A DNA stretch of 64,000 nucleotides from Solibacillus sp. FSL H8-0523. Lineage in GTDB: Bacteria > Bacillota > Bacilli > Bacillales_A > Planococcaceae. The notes under the pieces are model-generated. The model was not told the DNA's origin and ran no database searches. It saw nothing but the letters and a program-made list of their open reading frames with translations. The stretch is taken from assembly GCF_038051985.1 (NCBI RefSeq), contig NZ_CP150291.1, forward strand, positions 1,116,001 to 1,180,000. The letters are read 5' to 3'. Positions 44,556 to 52,952 of the stretch are shown here, piece by piece. The translations under genes and the position numbers were made by a program. How positions within the stretch are numbered: the first letter of the stretch is position 1; each line of letters opens with the position of its first letter.

Positions 44556-44558
44556 ACT

Positions 44559-45512
44559 TTATAGTATCGATTTCGTTTCTTGTCGATAGGCGGGTACATA
44601 ATCATGTAAAAACTTCGCAACTGTTTGTTCATAGTCGCCTGAATTTTCATTAAATGATTTGGCATGATCTCCTTGATCAAACAGCTTTAATCGTTTGGGT
44701 TCAGGCTTTGCTTCATATAATTCCTCTGCCATCGTATACGGAATGAAATCGTCTGGTGTGCTGTGAATAAATAATACTGGTTTTTCAATATGCTCGACTG
44801 CATCGATTGGCATCACGTCTTTTACTGAATAACCATCTCGAATACGCATGAAGAAGTCAGCGAATGGAATTGTATATTTAGCATCAATCGGCACAACATT
44901 TTCAAAAATTATTTTTAAGAGCTGTGGGAAATTAGAAAACGCGCAATCTGAAACGTAAAAGTCTGCGCTATCCTCAATCGTTCCAGCGTATAAAAGCGTT
45001 GTGGCAGCGCCCATCGATTCCCCGTGAATGCCTAAAATCGCATCTTCTCCGATTTCTTCTCGGATTTTTGTGACAACCGCTTGTAAATCAAATTTTTCGT
45101 AATGACCATAGCTTGTTGTTTTACCTTCTGATTCCCCGTGACGGCGGTGATCATACACAACGGAATTAAAACCAAGTCTTTCAAACATACGGGCATAGCG
45201 CATCGAGTTAATTTTGTTTTCGGTAACCCCGTGACAAATAATGACCGTATTTTTCGTTTCAAGTGGCTTTAAATAAACCCCGCGAATCATGTAACCATTA
45301 GGTGAGTCAATTGTCAGCACTTCTTTTGGACAGCCTTCATACCAAGCCTCGTCAAAACGCTTTGACGAAACTTCGCGTTCTAAAATGAAGGCGTCGTCTT
45401 TTTTCTTAATGTACATTAGGCGATTTGTCATCAAAACACCTGTTGCGGTTGTGGCCGCAGCGATGAGTGTTGTCGCGATACTTCCTGATAAAAATAACGT
45501 ACGTTTTTTCAT
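44559..45512 (-). CDS. Alpha/beta hydrolase, membrane-anchored (YqkD-like)
   Basis: A 317-residue protein with an N-terminal hydrophobic anchor followed by an alpha/beta hydrolase domain. The nucleophile elbow is GIHGESMGAAT (Ser), the oxyanion region VIICHGVTENKINSM; the acid is in HSTPDDFIPYTMAEELY and the His in DQGDHAKSFNEN. It matches the YqkD family, adjacent to yqkE and yqkF as in B. subtilis. The substrate is unknown. Confidence 0.88.
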   Translation of the reverse strand: MKKRTLFLSGSIATTLIAAATTATGVLMTNRLMYIKKKDDAFILEREVSSKRFDEAWYEGCPKEVLTIDSPNGYMIRGVYLKPLETKNTVIICHGVTENKINSMRYARMFERLGFNSVVYDHRRHGESEGKTTSYGHYEKFDLQAVVTKIREEIGEDAILGIHGESMGAATTLLYAGTIEDSADFYVSDCAFSNFPQLLKIIFENVVPIDAKYTIPFADFFMRIRDGYSVKDVMPIDAVEHIEKPVLFIHSTPDDFIPYTMAEELYEAKPEPKRLKLFDQGDHAKSFNENSGDYEQTVAKFLHDYVPAYRQETKSIL

Positions 45513-45765
45513 AATGCGTCACTCCTTAATAAGTTCATTATTCAATGAACAGCGAACAGAAATCAACTAAAAGAACACTAAATGTTGGGAATTTTAATTT
45601 TTTGCAATAATATCGACATGGAAATCTTTCTCTTACTCAGTATATTCCCCCTAAGTTATGGTCATTAACCAATATTTTGTATAAATTAGGACGGGAATTT
45701 GATAAAATTTTTAATGAGCAACATGTTTGCTTATAGGGATGGAGTACGAAAGGGGAATGGGATTT

Positions 45766-46947
45766 ATGGCACGAGAAGTAGTAATTGTAAGCGCAGTTCG
45801 TACAGCGATTGGTGCATTTCAAGGGACATTGAAGGATATTGCCGCACCAACACTAGGAAGCATAGTTATTAAAGAAGCATTAAACCGCGTGAATTTAGAC
45901 CCGGCATTAGTGGATGAAGTGATTATGGGCAATGTACTTGCAGCGGGATCAGGTCAAAATCCAGCACGTCAGGCGAGCATTCAAGCAGGGGTGCCACATG
46001 CAGTGCCGGCGATGACGATTAATAAAGTATGTGGTTCGGGTTTAAAGGCAGTCCATTTAGCAACACAAGCGATTTTAGCCGGAGATGCAGAAATCGTTGT
46101 TGCGGGTGGCTTTGAAAATATGAGTCAAGCACCGTATGTGATGCAAAATGCACGTGAAGGCTTCCGCATGGGCGACCAAAAAATCATAGACACGATGATT
46201 AAAGACGGTCTTTGGTGTGCGTTTAACGATTATCACATGGGCATTACCGCTGAAAATTTATGTGATCAATACGGCATTACACGCGAAGAACAAGACGCTT
46301 TCGCCGCGCGTTCACAAGCACGTGCCGCACAAGCAATTGCAGACGGAAAATTTACCGACGAAATCGTAGCAGTCGAAATCCCACAGCGTAAAGGGGAACC
46401 GGTTATTTTTGCACAAGATGAATACGTAAAAGCCGGAACGACTGCCGAAAAATTAGGGAACTTACGTCCAGCATTCAAAAAAGATGGGTCTGTAACTGCA
46501 GGCAACGCTTCAGGTATTAATGACGGAGCGGCCGCAGTCGTTGTGATGTCAAAAGAGCGTGCGTTGGAACTTGGTATTCAACCAATGGCGACAATCGTAG
46601 CGAATGCGAGCGCGGGTGTAGATCCAGCAGTGATGGGAATTGGCCCTGTACAAGCAGTGAAAAAGGCATTAGCCAAAGCAAATGTCACATTAGATAAAAT
46701 GGATGTTATTGAAGCAAATGAAGCTTTTGCAGCACAATCAATTGCTGTGGATCGCGAATTAGCCTTCAATCATGATAAACTAAATGTAAATGGCGGTGCG
46801 ATTGCGCTCGGTCACCCAATTGGTGCAAGTGGTGCGCGTGTACTCGTGTCATTACTACACGAAATGCACAAGCAGGATGCAGGCTACGGGCTAGCGACAC
46901 TTTGCATTGGTGGAGGACAAGGGGTTGCAACAATCGTTCAGCGCTAA
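45766..46947 (+). CDS. Acetyl-CoA C-acetyltransferase (thiolase)
   Basis: Thiolase of 393 residues that condenses or cleaves acetoacetyl-CoA. The acyl-accepting Cys is in [15 protein letters not shown] (about residue 88), NEAFAAQS follows, then the catalytic His in [17 protein letters not shown] and Cys in [10 protein letters not shown]. The start at 45766 is chosen by alignment ([18 protein letters not shown]), about ten bases after AAGGGG. Usual names would be atoB/mmgA/thlA type; physiology (fatty-acid, butanoate or PHB metabolism) cannot be fixed. Confidence 0.94.
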   Translation: MAREVVIVSAVRTAIGAFQGTLKDIAAPTLGSIVIKEALNRVNLDPALVDEVIMGNVLAAGSGQNPARQASIQAGVPHAVPAMTINKVCGSGLKAVHLATQAILAGDAEIVVAGGFENMSQAPYVMQNAREGFRMGDQKIIDTMIKDGLWCAFNDYHMGITAENLCDQYGITREEQDAFAARSQARAAQAIADGKFTDEIVAVEIPQRKGEPVIFAQDEYVKAGTTAEKLGNLRPAFKKDGSVTAGNASGINDGAAAVVVMSKERALELGIQPMATIVANASAGVDPAVMGIGPVQAVKKALAKANVTLDKMDVIEANEAFAAQSIAVDRELAFNHDKLNVNGGAIALGHPIGASGARVLVSLLHEMHKQDAGYGLATLCIGGGQGVATIVQR

Positions 46948-46969
46948 CAAATGAAAAAAGGTGAGTATA

Positions 46970-47227
46970 ATGGCAAAAAAGAAACAACAGCAACGACAAA
47001 CTTCAGAATTTGATTTACCGAAAGAAAAAGCGGCCACATTAGCCGATCAACTAGGTGGCGACATCTTAGCAAAACTAAAAGCAGCGAAGCAAGAAATGGT
47101 TGCCGATGAGCAAGCTAAAGAAGAAGAACGCATTGCGCGAGAAAAATTCGAACGCAAGCAACGTGAAAAAAATATGAGCTTTGAAGAGCTTTTAAACCAA
47201 TACGGTGAGCAAGGTTCAAAATTTTAG
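46970..47227 (+). CDS. yqkE: YqkE family protein (DUF3886)
   Basis: An 85-residue, highly charged protein: a poly-Lys/Gln start (MAKKKQQQRQ), then a conserved acidic-basic helix (EEERIAREKFERKQREKNMS) and FEELLNQYG at the end. The composition and the position beside yqkD and yqkF match YqkE. The start at 46970 follows AAGGTGA. Function unknown. Confidence 0.85.
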   Translation: MAKKKQQQRQTSEFDLPKEKAATLADQLGGDILAKLKAAKQEMVADEQAKEEERIAREKFERKQREKNMSFEELLNQYGEQGSKF

Positions 47228-47231
47228 TGAA

Positions 47232-47275
47232 AAAACAGGTGTGCGAAGTGATTACCTCACTTCACGCACCTGTTT
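47232..47275. terminator. Convergent terminator between yqkE and vanZ-like gene
   Basis: AAAACAGGTGTGCGAAGTGA / TCACTTCACGCACCTGTTTT stem; it overlaps the stop of the minus-strand gene. Confidence 0.9.
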
Positions 47276-47743
47276 TATTTTATGACTGCTCCAGCAAAAA
47301 AGCTTCACGCAAACTAACAATGTAAATGCCCCACACGCATCTAAAATGACATCATCTACAATACCACTTCGACCAGGAATCGTACTTTGACGAAACTCAT
47401 CTAAGCTCGCGATTATCACGATTGAAAGGAATGCAAGGACGGTTGGTAAGCGCCACGATAATTTACGATAAAAAAAGTAAAAAATGACAGCAAGTATGCC
47501 ATAACCAAAAAAGTGTGTTGCTTTACGAATTAAAAATTCAATTACATAATAATAGCCCCGTGTTTCGACGGTAATCGTGCTTCCCCAATAATGAAACTCA
47601 AATTGGCTTAACCAGTTTTCAAGAGGCTTTTCCTGTAAGAGCTCTCTTAATGTTGGGATGAGTGTTTGTTGCTCATAGCTCATATTTGATAAAACAGCGA
47701 CGAGGAGTAAACTAATAATGACGAAAAAAATGGATTTTTTCAT
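47252..47743 (-). CDS. VanZ-like family membrane protein
   Basis: A 163-residue membrane protein with about four spans and the VanZ-like signature LDEFRQSTIPGRSGIVDDVI, followed by DACGAFTLLVCV. The family has been linked to teicoplanin resistance in Enterococcus, but most members, including this, have no known role. It overlaps the upstream aldo-keto reductase gene by four bases. Confidence 0.85.
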   Translation of the reverse strand: MKKSIFFVIISLLLVAVLSNMSYEQQTLIPTLRELLQEKPLENWLSQFEFHYWGSTITVETRGYYYVIEFLIRKATHFFGYGILAVIFYFFYRKLSWRLPTVLAFLSIVIIASLDEFRQSTIPGRSGIVDDVILDACGAFTLLVCVKLFCWSSHKIKQVREVR

Positions 47744-48630
47744 CGGTGATCGGTATAACGGTCTTGACGGGTAAAGTTCGCTAGTTGGCTAATATCGCCA
47801 AGCGTTTGCGCTTTTTCATAAGCCGCAAGATTTTGTAAGAGTTGTTGTTTTGTTCGTGCGCCAATGACTGTAGAGGCTACGGCTTCATTGTTTAGATTAA
47901 ACGCTAGTGCCGCTGCATGCACATCTCCGTATAACGCTTCAATTTTTTCTAATAGCTCTTTTGCTTGTGCTTCATCATAGCTCATAAACGATTTCAACCG
48001 TTCTCGCCAATCATTTGTTAATAAACCTTTCGCAACAGTTCCACGAGTAACGACAGAGGCGCCTGCTTGTTGAATCGCTTCGAAATATTCCTCCGCACGC
48101 TCATCAAAAATATTAAATTGCATCATATTACTAATCGCCGTGCTAGTTTGTAAAAATGGTAGAAAAACATTTGGACGAATAGAAGAAATTCCGTAGGCAC
48201 GAATCAAGCCTTCTTTTTTTAAGCCTTCAAACGTATCAATAATTTCTTCCCAATTGTCTTCGGTTGTGCCACCGTGTAATTGGTACACGTCGATGTAATC
48301 TGTTTGAAGACGCTTTAAGCTACTGCGTACCGCTTCATTTATATATTGTGCTGATGTGTCCCAGCCCCAGCCGTCCTTGCCATCTTCCCAGCGATTGCCG
48401 ACTTTTGTTGCTAACAGGATGTTATGACGGTGTTCTTTTAATGCTTGTCCTACGACTTTTTCGTTTTCCCCGCGGTCATATAAATCGGCCGTATCGAAAT
48501 AGGTAATTCCCGCATCAATGGCTGTATCAATTACCTGCTTGACCTCTGTTTCGATTGGAGGAAGTGACATGCAACCTAAACTGATTTCTGAAATGTTGAG
48601 TGTGCTATTTCCAAGTGTACGTGTTTTCAT
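47740..48630 (-). CDS. yqkF: Aldo-keto reductase (YqkF-like)
   Basis: NADPH-dependent oxidoreductase of 296 residues with the AKR fold. ISLGCMSLP and TYFDTADLYDRGENEKVVGQ contain the catalytic Asp and Tyr; ATKVGNR carries the Lys and YQLHGGT the His. It matches YqkF by position between yqkE and nudF. GGAGGTAATCCG precedes the ATG. The substrate is unknown. Confidence 0.9.
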   Translation of the reverse strand: MKTRTLGNSTLNISEISLGCMSLPPIETEVKQVIDTAIDAGITYFDTADLYDRGENEKVVGQALKEHRHNILLATKVGNRWEDGKDGWGWDTSAQYINEAVRSSLKRLQTDYIDVYQLHGGTTEDNWEEIIDTFEGLKKEGLIRAYGISSIRPNVFLPFLQTSTAISNMMQFNIFDERAEEYFEAIQQAGASVVTRGTVAKGLLTNDWRERLKSFMSYDEAQAKELLEKIEALYGDVHAAALAFNLNNEAVASTVIGARTKQQLLQNLAAYEKAQTLGDISQLANFTRQDRYTDHR

Positions 48631-48718
48631 CGGATTACCTCCATCGTCTCTCTATTTTAGAATTTCTCTTTCTAATGGTACAATGAAATCAAGTAAGAGA
48701 ACAAGTGGAGGTGTTAGG

Positions 48719-49258
48719 ATGAAGAAATTTGAAGAAAAAACCATTCAATCAACCCCGATTTTTGAGGGAAAAGTAATTTCGTTGAAAGTAGATGATGTAA
48801 CTTTACCAAACGGTGGTGTGTCAAAACGAGAAATTATTAATCATCCTGGCGCAGTAGCAGTCATTGCCATCACGGATGATCATAAAATTTTATTAGTAGA
48901 ACAATATCGAAAAGCTTTAGAGCGTTCCATTATTGAAATTCCAGCCGGCAAGCTAGAAAAAGGAGAGAAGCCGATCGTTACGGCGCGTCGTGAATTAGAG
49001 GAAGAGACGGGCTATACAACTGATGATTTAACGTTTGTGCAAGCGTTTGCGACATCTCCTGGCTTTGCAGATGAAGTGATTCATATATATGTTGCGAAAA
49101 ATTTAAAAAAGCTAGACGTGCCTGTTGCGCTGGATGAAGATGAATTTGTCGAGTTAATGGCAGTAACAGTTGAAGAAGCAGAAGTCATGATGGCAGATGC
49201 GCGTATTTATGACGCCAAAACGGCCTTTGCGATTCTTTGGATGAAGTGTCAAAAATAA
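48719..49258 (+). CDS. nudF: ADP-ribose pyrophosphatase (Nudix)
   Basis: Nudix hydrolase of 179 residues that splits ADP-ribose. The Nudix box reads GKLEKGEKPIVTARRELEEE followed by TGY, matching the GX5EX7REUXEEXGU pattern. GGAGGTGTTAGG precedes the ATG. A TACAAT at 48679-48684 is a likely -10. It is divergent from yqkF, as in B. subtilis. Confidence 0.95.
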   Translation: MKKFEEKTIQSTPIFEGKVISLKVDDVTLPNGGVSKREIINHPGAVAVIAITDDHKILLVEQYRKALERSIIEIPAGKLEKGEKPIVTARRELEEETGYTTDDLTFVQAFATSPGFADEVIHIYVAKNLKKLDVPVALDEDEFVELMAVTVEEAEVMMADARIYDAKTAFAILWMKCQK

Positions 49259-49315
49259 AGATGCATACCGCCTGTCCACTAGCATAAATTGTATGGACAA
49301 AAGGGGGCGGTTTGT

Positions 49316-49825
49316 GTGCGAAATTATAGAGTGATTTTATACTCATCGATGATTGTCATCTGTTTTATTTGCGGTGTGTTATGTTATCAATTATTTGAGA
49401 TGGCTCAAATTGAGCAAGTAATTACCATTTTTGATCAACGGTTGCTTTCACAGGAAAAACCTTCTTGGGTTTGGAGTGTAGTTCCTTTTCTTGTGAGTGT
49501 AAGTGTTGTATTATTCTTTTCGACGCATCAATATTTAGCAAAAGTCGCACTCATTTTTATTGCATTGAAAATGACATTTTTTGGGCTGAGCTCTGTGTTT
49601 TTACTTGTGCATCATGACTCTGTAAAGCTGTATGCATTTTGGTGGTTCCCGTTTCAGTTTTTATATGGCATCTTACTTATTATGCTTTACGAGGTCATGA
49701 ACAAACAACAAACTACGAGAGCGTTAAAACGAACAATGCCGACAAAAAAAGTGCTACTATTGTTAATGATGTTTGTTTTATTAGGGATACTAGAAAATTT
49801 TATCATAACGTACCTATTTATATAA
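49316..49825 (+). CDS. spoIIM: Divergent stage II sporulation protein M
   Basis: A 169-residue membrane protein with five spans. SpoIIM, with SpoIID and SpoIIP, dissolves septal peptidoglycan during engulfment. The assignment rests on position (nudF-spoIIM-fur, as in B. subtilis), topology, and a few weakly similar points (CGVLCYQLFEM, WWFPFQFLYG, and Glu in LLGILENFI near the end). It is about 45 residues shorter than B. subtilis SpoIIM. The start is a GTG at 49316 after AAGGGGGCGG. Confidence 0.6.
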   Translation: MRNYRVILYSSMIVICFICGVLCYQLFEMAQIEQVITIFDQRLLSQEKPSWVWSVVPFLVSVSVVLFFSTHQYLAKVALIFIALKMTFFGLSSVFLLVHHDSVKLYAFWWFPFQFLYGILLIMLYEVMNKQQTTRALKRTMPTKKVLLLLMMFVLLGILENFIITYLFI

Positions 49826-49890
49826 ATCATTGTCTTGTAATAAGATTTAGTCATTTGGTATAATGAAGTAAGTTTAGGAGGGCGTCACAT

Positions 49891-50358
49891 ATGGAGAGCC
49901 GTATTGATCGAATTAAAAAGCAACTGCATAGTGCGAGCTATAAGCTGACGCCACAGCGAGAAGCGACGGTAGCGGTATTACTGGAGCATGAGGAAGATCA
50001 TTTAAGTGCTGAGGATGTTTACTTATTAGTAAAAGAAAAAGCACCTGAAATTGGTTTAGCAACAGTGTATCGTACGTTAGAGCTTCTAACAGAGCTGAAA
50101 ATTGTCGATAAAATTAACTTCGGTGATGGTGTATCTCGTTATGATTTACGTCAGGAAGGTGCAAAACACTTCCACCACCATCTAGTTTGTATCGAATGTG
50201 GCGCAGTAGATGAAATTCAAGAAGACTTATTAGAAGATGTAGAAGTAATTGTGGAAAAACGTTGGAACTTTATAATAAAAGACCACCGCCTAACATTCCA
50301 TGGCATTTGTTGGCGTTGTCACGATAATAGTGAGGATGCTGGAGACAACAATGCATAA
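49891..50358 (+). CDS. fur: Ferric uptake regulator Fur
   Basis: Iron-responsive repressor of 155 residues. DNA-binding part YKLTPQREATVAVLLEHEED and GLATVYRTLELLTELKIVDK; metal part HFHHHLVCIECGAVDEIQED, then HGICWRCHD with the structural zinc Cys pairs. Position between spoIIM and xerD is conserved. AGGAGGGCG precedes the ATG; a TATAAT (49859-49864) lies upstream. Confidence 0.94.
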   Translation: MESRIDRIKKQLHSASYKLTPQREATVAVLLEHEEDHLSAEDVYLLVKEKAPEIGLATVYRTLELLTELKIVDKINFGDGVSRYDLRQEGAKHFHHHLVCIECGAVDEIQEDLLEDVEVIVEKRWNFIIKDHRLTFHGICWRCHDNSEDAGDNNA

Positions 50359-50369
50359 TCTATATGTAC

Positions 50370-50404
50370 GAAAAAAGAGCAGCGAATGAGCTGCTCTTTT
50401 TTTA
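50370..50404. terminator. Convergent terminator after fur
   Basis: Perfect AAAAAAGAGCAGC / GCTGCTCTTTTTT stem. Confidence 0.92.
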
Positions 50405-50743
50405 TTGGGGGTGGTGCGCAATGATAATTAATTTGCCAGCATCCAATTCTTTTTTAGCAGTTTCAATCTCCAAAGTAGAAAGGCCAAGCTTTGATAAATT
50501 ACTGTTGAAATCATCTGGAGTTGTTTGAAAGAAATTTTTAATGGATGCAAAGAAGCCTGTTTCTTCACCTGAGGTTTCTGCTGCTGCGCCAGCATCTACA
50601 TTGAGGAAATCGGCAATACTTTCTGCACGCTTATTGCTATTTGCAAATACATGAATATGATTACGGTCATAGCCCTCGGAAACAAAGCGCTCAATCACCG
50701 TTTTTGCCTGTACGCCATTTTCTACTGCATTCATCGTTGCCAT
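50402..50743 (-). CDS. YflT-like general stress protein
   Basis: A 113-residue soluble protein. VENGVQAKTVIERFVSEGYD and IHVFANSNKRAESIADFL match the N-terminus of the YflT/heat-induced stress protein family, followed by FFASIKNFFQTTPDDFNSNL. The family is sigma-B controlled in Bacillus, and a sigma-B-like promoter is found upstream. AAAGGAGTGG precedes the ATG. Biochemical role unknown. Confidence 0.82.
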   Translation of the reverse strand: MATMNAVENGVQAKTVIERFVSEGYDRNHIHVFANSNKRAESIADFLNVDAGAAAETSGEETGFFASIKNFFQTTPDDFNSNLSKLGLSTLEIETAKKELDAGKLIIIAHHPQ

Positions 50744-50779
50744 GTTATATCCACTCCTTTATTTCGTAATATATAGTCA

Positions 50780-50805
50780 CTTCCCTCAATATAAATTTAT
50801 TAAAC
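50780..50805 (-). promoter_or_regulatory. Sigma-B-like promoter of the YflT-like gene
   Basis: On the minus strand GTTTAA (50800-50805) and GGGAAG (50780-50785) are separated by 14 bases, matching the sigma-B pattern GTTTAA-N12-14-GGGWAW with one deviation. Confidence 0.65.
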
Positions 50806-50863
50806 CAAAGAGCATATACATAGAAAAACACCGAAAAACAGTACGTTTTCCGGTGCGAATGAA

Positions 50864-52192
50864 TTATTCTACTACTTTTTCTTCGATTATATCATGTAAC
50901 TTTTTAATCTCTAAAAATTGAATTTGTAAACCATCAATCTCATGGATTTTAAATTCATAATTTTCGTAAATGAACGATTCATCGATATTGAGATCAGGCA
51001 TGTTTGTAAAGTACCAGCCACCAATTGTATCAACATTTGGATCTTCGATATCTAAGTATAATAATTTACAAATATCATCTACTAAAACTTTTGAATAAAC
51101 TAAGTAATGGTCTTCGCCAATTTTACGAATATCTGAGATTTCATCGTCATCGAATTCATCACGAATTTCACCAACAAGCTCTTCTAATATATCTTCTACT
51201 GTTACCATACCACTTGTTCCACCATATTCATCTAGCAAAATCGCAATATGAATACGTTTCTTTTGCATGATTTGTAGTAAATCTTGAATCGCTGTTGTTT
51301 CGATCGTACGAATGACCGGATTAATAAAATCCTCTAGCTTAAATGTTGCAGAGCTAATGCGATTGTTCATTCCTAATGTCAGGAAGTCTTTAATGTTTAA
51401 GAAACCTAAAATATTGTCGCGGTCACCGTCATATACAGGATAACGAGTGTAGCGTTCTTCTGAAATTTGCGTTAAAACCTCTTCGAAAGAAGCTGTTACT
51501 TCAAAGCCTACGATGTCTGTACGAGGCACCATAATTTCACGAGCGATTTTGTCGTCGAATTCGAATACATTGTTTACGTATTTTAATTCGTTCATGTTAA
51601 TTTCGCCTGATTTATAGCTTTCTGATAACAGTAAACGTAGCTCTTCTTCTGTATGTGATAATTCATGTTCACTTGCAGGCTGCATGCCAACTGCTTTTAA
51701 TAGCAGACGAGCAGAGCCATTCAGTAACCAAATTAATGGGAACATTAACTTATAAAACAGTTGAATTGGTTTTGCAAATGCTAATGTAACCGCTTCAGCC
51801 TTTTGAATCGCAATTGTTTTGGGTGCTAATTCACCAACGACTACGTGGAAGAATGTTGCAAGGAAAAAGGCAGCTCCTAAAGTAAACCAATGAATATAGT
51901 CGGTAGAAATTCCGATTGCTTCAAACATCGGGTGTAAGATGAATTCAAACGTTGATTCCCCGACCATACCAATACCAAGTGCCGTTACGGTAATCCCTAA
52001 CTGACACGCTGATAAATATTCGTCTAAATGTGTAGTGACATTTTTGGCTGCTAATGAGCCGGCCTTTCCTTCAGCAACAAGCTGATCAATACGAGATTGG
52101 CGCACTTTTACGATGGCAAACTCCGTTGCAACGAAAAAGGCTGTTAAAGCGATTAATACCGCGAAAATGGTTAAGTTAATGACTGTGGTCAA
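50864..52192 (-). CDS. CNNM/CorC-type hemolysin-family membrane protein
   Basis: A 442-residue protein. DUF21 transmembrane domain (about residues 1-190; FFVATEFAIVKVRQSRIDQL, ACQLGITVTALGIGMVGEST), a CBS pair (about 205-330; MVPRTDIVGFEV, HIAILLDEYGGTSGMVTVED) and a C-terminal CorC_HlyC domain (about 345-435; VDTIGGWYFTN). Homologues (MpfA/YhdP) are linked to magnesium export. The start is TTG, and the ribosome site AGGAGGTGA is separated from it by a stable hairpin. The upstream MerR stop overlaps that site, so the genes are coupled. Confidence 0.88.
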   Translation of the reverse strand: MTTVINLTIFAVLIALTAFFVATEFAIVKVRQSRIDQLVAEGKAGSLAAKNVTTHLDEYLSACQLGITVTALGIGMVGESTFEFILHPMFEAIGISTDYIHWFTLGAAFFLATFFHVVVGELAPKTIAIQKAEAVTLAFAKPIQLFYKLMFPLIWLLNGSARLLLKAVGMQPASEHELSHTEEELRLLLSESYKSGEINMNELKYVNNVFEFDDKIAREIMVPRTDIVGFEVTASFEEVLTQISEERYTRYPVYDGDRDNILGFLNIKDFLTLGMNNRISSATFKLEDFINPVIRTIETTAIQDLLQIMQKKRIHIAILLDEYGGTSGMVTVEDILEELVGEIRDEFDDDEISDIRKIGEDHYLVYSKVLVDDICKLLYLDIEDPNVDTIGGWYFTNMPDLNIDESFIYENYEFKIHEIDGLQIQFLEIKKLHDIIEEKVVE

Positions 52193-52230
52193 ACAAGCGT
52201 TCTACTCACGAAGTAGAACGTTCACCTCCT
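52193..52230 (-). promoter_or_regulatory. Ribosome site separated from the start codon by a hairpin
   Basis: On the minus strand AGGAGGTGA (52222-52230) is followed one base later by a 9-bp stem CGTTCTACT / AGTAGAACG with a 5-base loop (52198-52220), then five bases and the TTG start (52190-52192). An in-frame stop lies in the hairpin, so no earlier start is possible. If the stem forms, the effective spacing falls to about six bases. Confidence 0.7.
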
Positions 52231-52624
52231 AGTTATTTAAGATTAATAATAGTGATTGCATAAGTGCAACACTTTCTGGCGACACTTTTTTGCGCAGTTT
52301 TTGGCGCTCCGTGTCGTCTAGATGCTCCATTAAAATCGTGACGTCGTGCTCAAGCTTGCGCATTTGCAGACGGATGTCCTGAACATCGATTACCTCAGGT
52401 GCTTCCTTTGAAGGCGCGAGCATCGTGTGAATTTCTTCTAAGCATTTGCCTTGTCTTTTTTGTTCTTCAATCCAATGAATCCGTTCAATCATTGCTTTAT
52501 CATAGTAGCGATAATTGGACGCTGAACGTTTAACTGAAAGCAGACCTAAATTTGTATAGTAATCAATTGTTCGTTTTGTCACGCCTGTTGCAGTGGCAAG
52601 TTCTCCAATTTTTAGTTTATCGAT
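52229..52624 (-). CDS. MerR-family regulator with an apparent ATC start
   Basis: Regulator of 131 residues: a MerR winged helix (KIGELATATGVTKRTIDYYT, then VKRSASNYRYYDKAMIERIH) and a C-terminal helical coil (RLQMRKLEHDVTILMEHLDD) with no cysteine effector site. The GTG at 52582 would cut off helix 1 of the DNA-binding domain. Upstream in frame, after a stop, no ATG, GTG or TTG occurs; ATC at 52622-52624 lies nine bases after GGAGTGA and would give the normal length. It overlaps the CNNM ribosome site and is probably its regulator (inference). Confidence 0.72.
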   Translation of the reverse strand: MDKLKIGELATATGVTKRTIDYYTNLGLLSVKRSASNYRYYDKAMIERIHWIEEQKRQGKCLEEIHTMLAPSKEAPEVIDVQDIRLQMRKLEHDVTILMEHLDDTERQKLRKKVSPESVALMQSLLLILNN

Positions 52625-52648
52625 CCCAAAGTATCACTCCCATCCAAA

Positions 52649-52672
52649 ACGTTATACTTGTAAGAATAACGT
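52649..52672. promoter_or_regulatory. 24-bp palindrome, probable MerR operator
   Basis: Arms ACGTTATACTT (52649-52659) and AAGAATAACGT (52662-52672) are complementary except at one position, with a two-base centre. On the minus strand it is about 25 bases before the proposed ATC start, at the expected core promoter, as in autoregulated MerR genes. Confidence 0.7.
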
Positions 52673-52768
52673 ATATTGTACAAATTGTAAATTAATCGAG
52701 TGTGGAATCGGAGGATGAAGAAATTGATTTATGGGGGGGGATTTTTGATGACAAAATAGAGGGATAAA

Positions 52769-52860
52769 CTCCGCTACGGGGGTAAAGCGTTGAAGCAAGG
52801 TCATTACATGCTCCTGTCCGTTGTACTACGTTCCGGGGCAGGCTTTTCTGAGGGCGTGGC
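52769..52860 (-). repeat. Dispersed intergenic repeat, copy 2
   Basis: Reverse-strand copy of the 35581-35671 repeat (40 of 45 in the best block, 52816-52860). It lies in the 325-base gap between the MerR gene and xerD, with a run of nine G nearby (52732-52740); nothing else is seen in this gap except the MerR operator. Confidence 0.75.
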
Positions 52861-52952
52861 TAAACTTTATTAGAAAAAGAAACACGATGTTACGGTGATG
52901 AACCAAGAAAATGGTAAAATAATGAGATTAAGTAGTAAGTGAGGCGAAGATG

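Noticed and set aside
49830-49870. PerR or Fur box upstream of fur
   Set aside because: TTGTAATAAGATTTA only partly resembles the PerR consensus; too weak to call.
52732-52740. Homopolymer run of G as a phase-variation tract
   Set aside because: It lies in non-coding sequence away from any start or promoter element, so no switching effect can be supported; it could also be a sequencing-prone tract.
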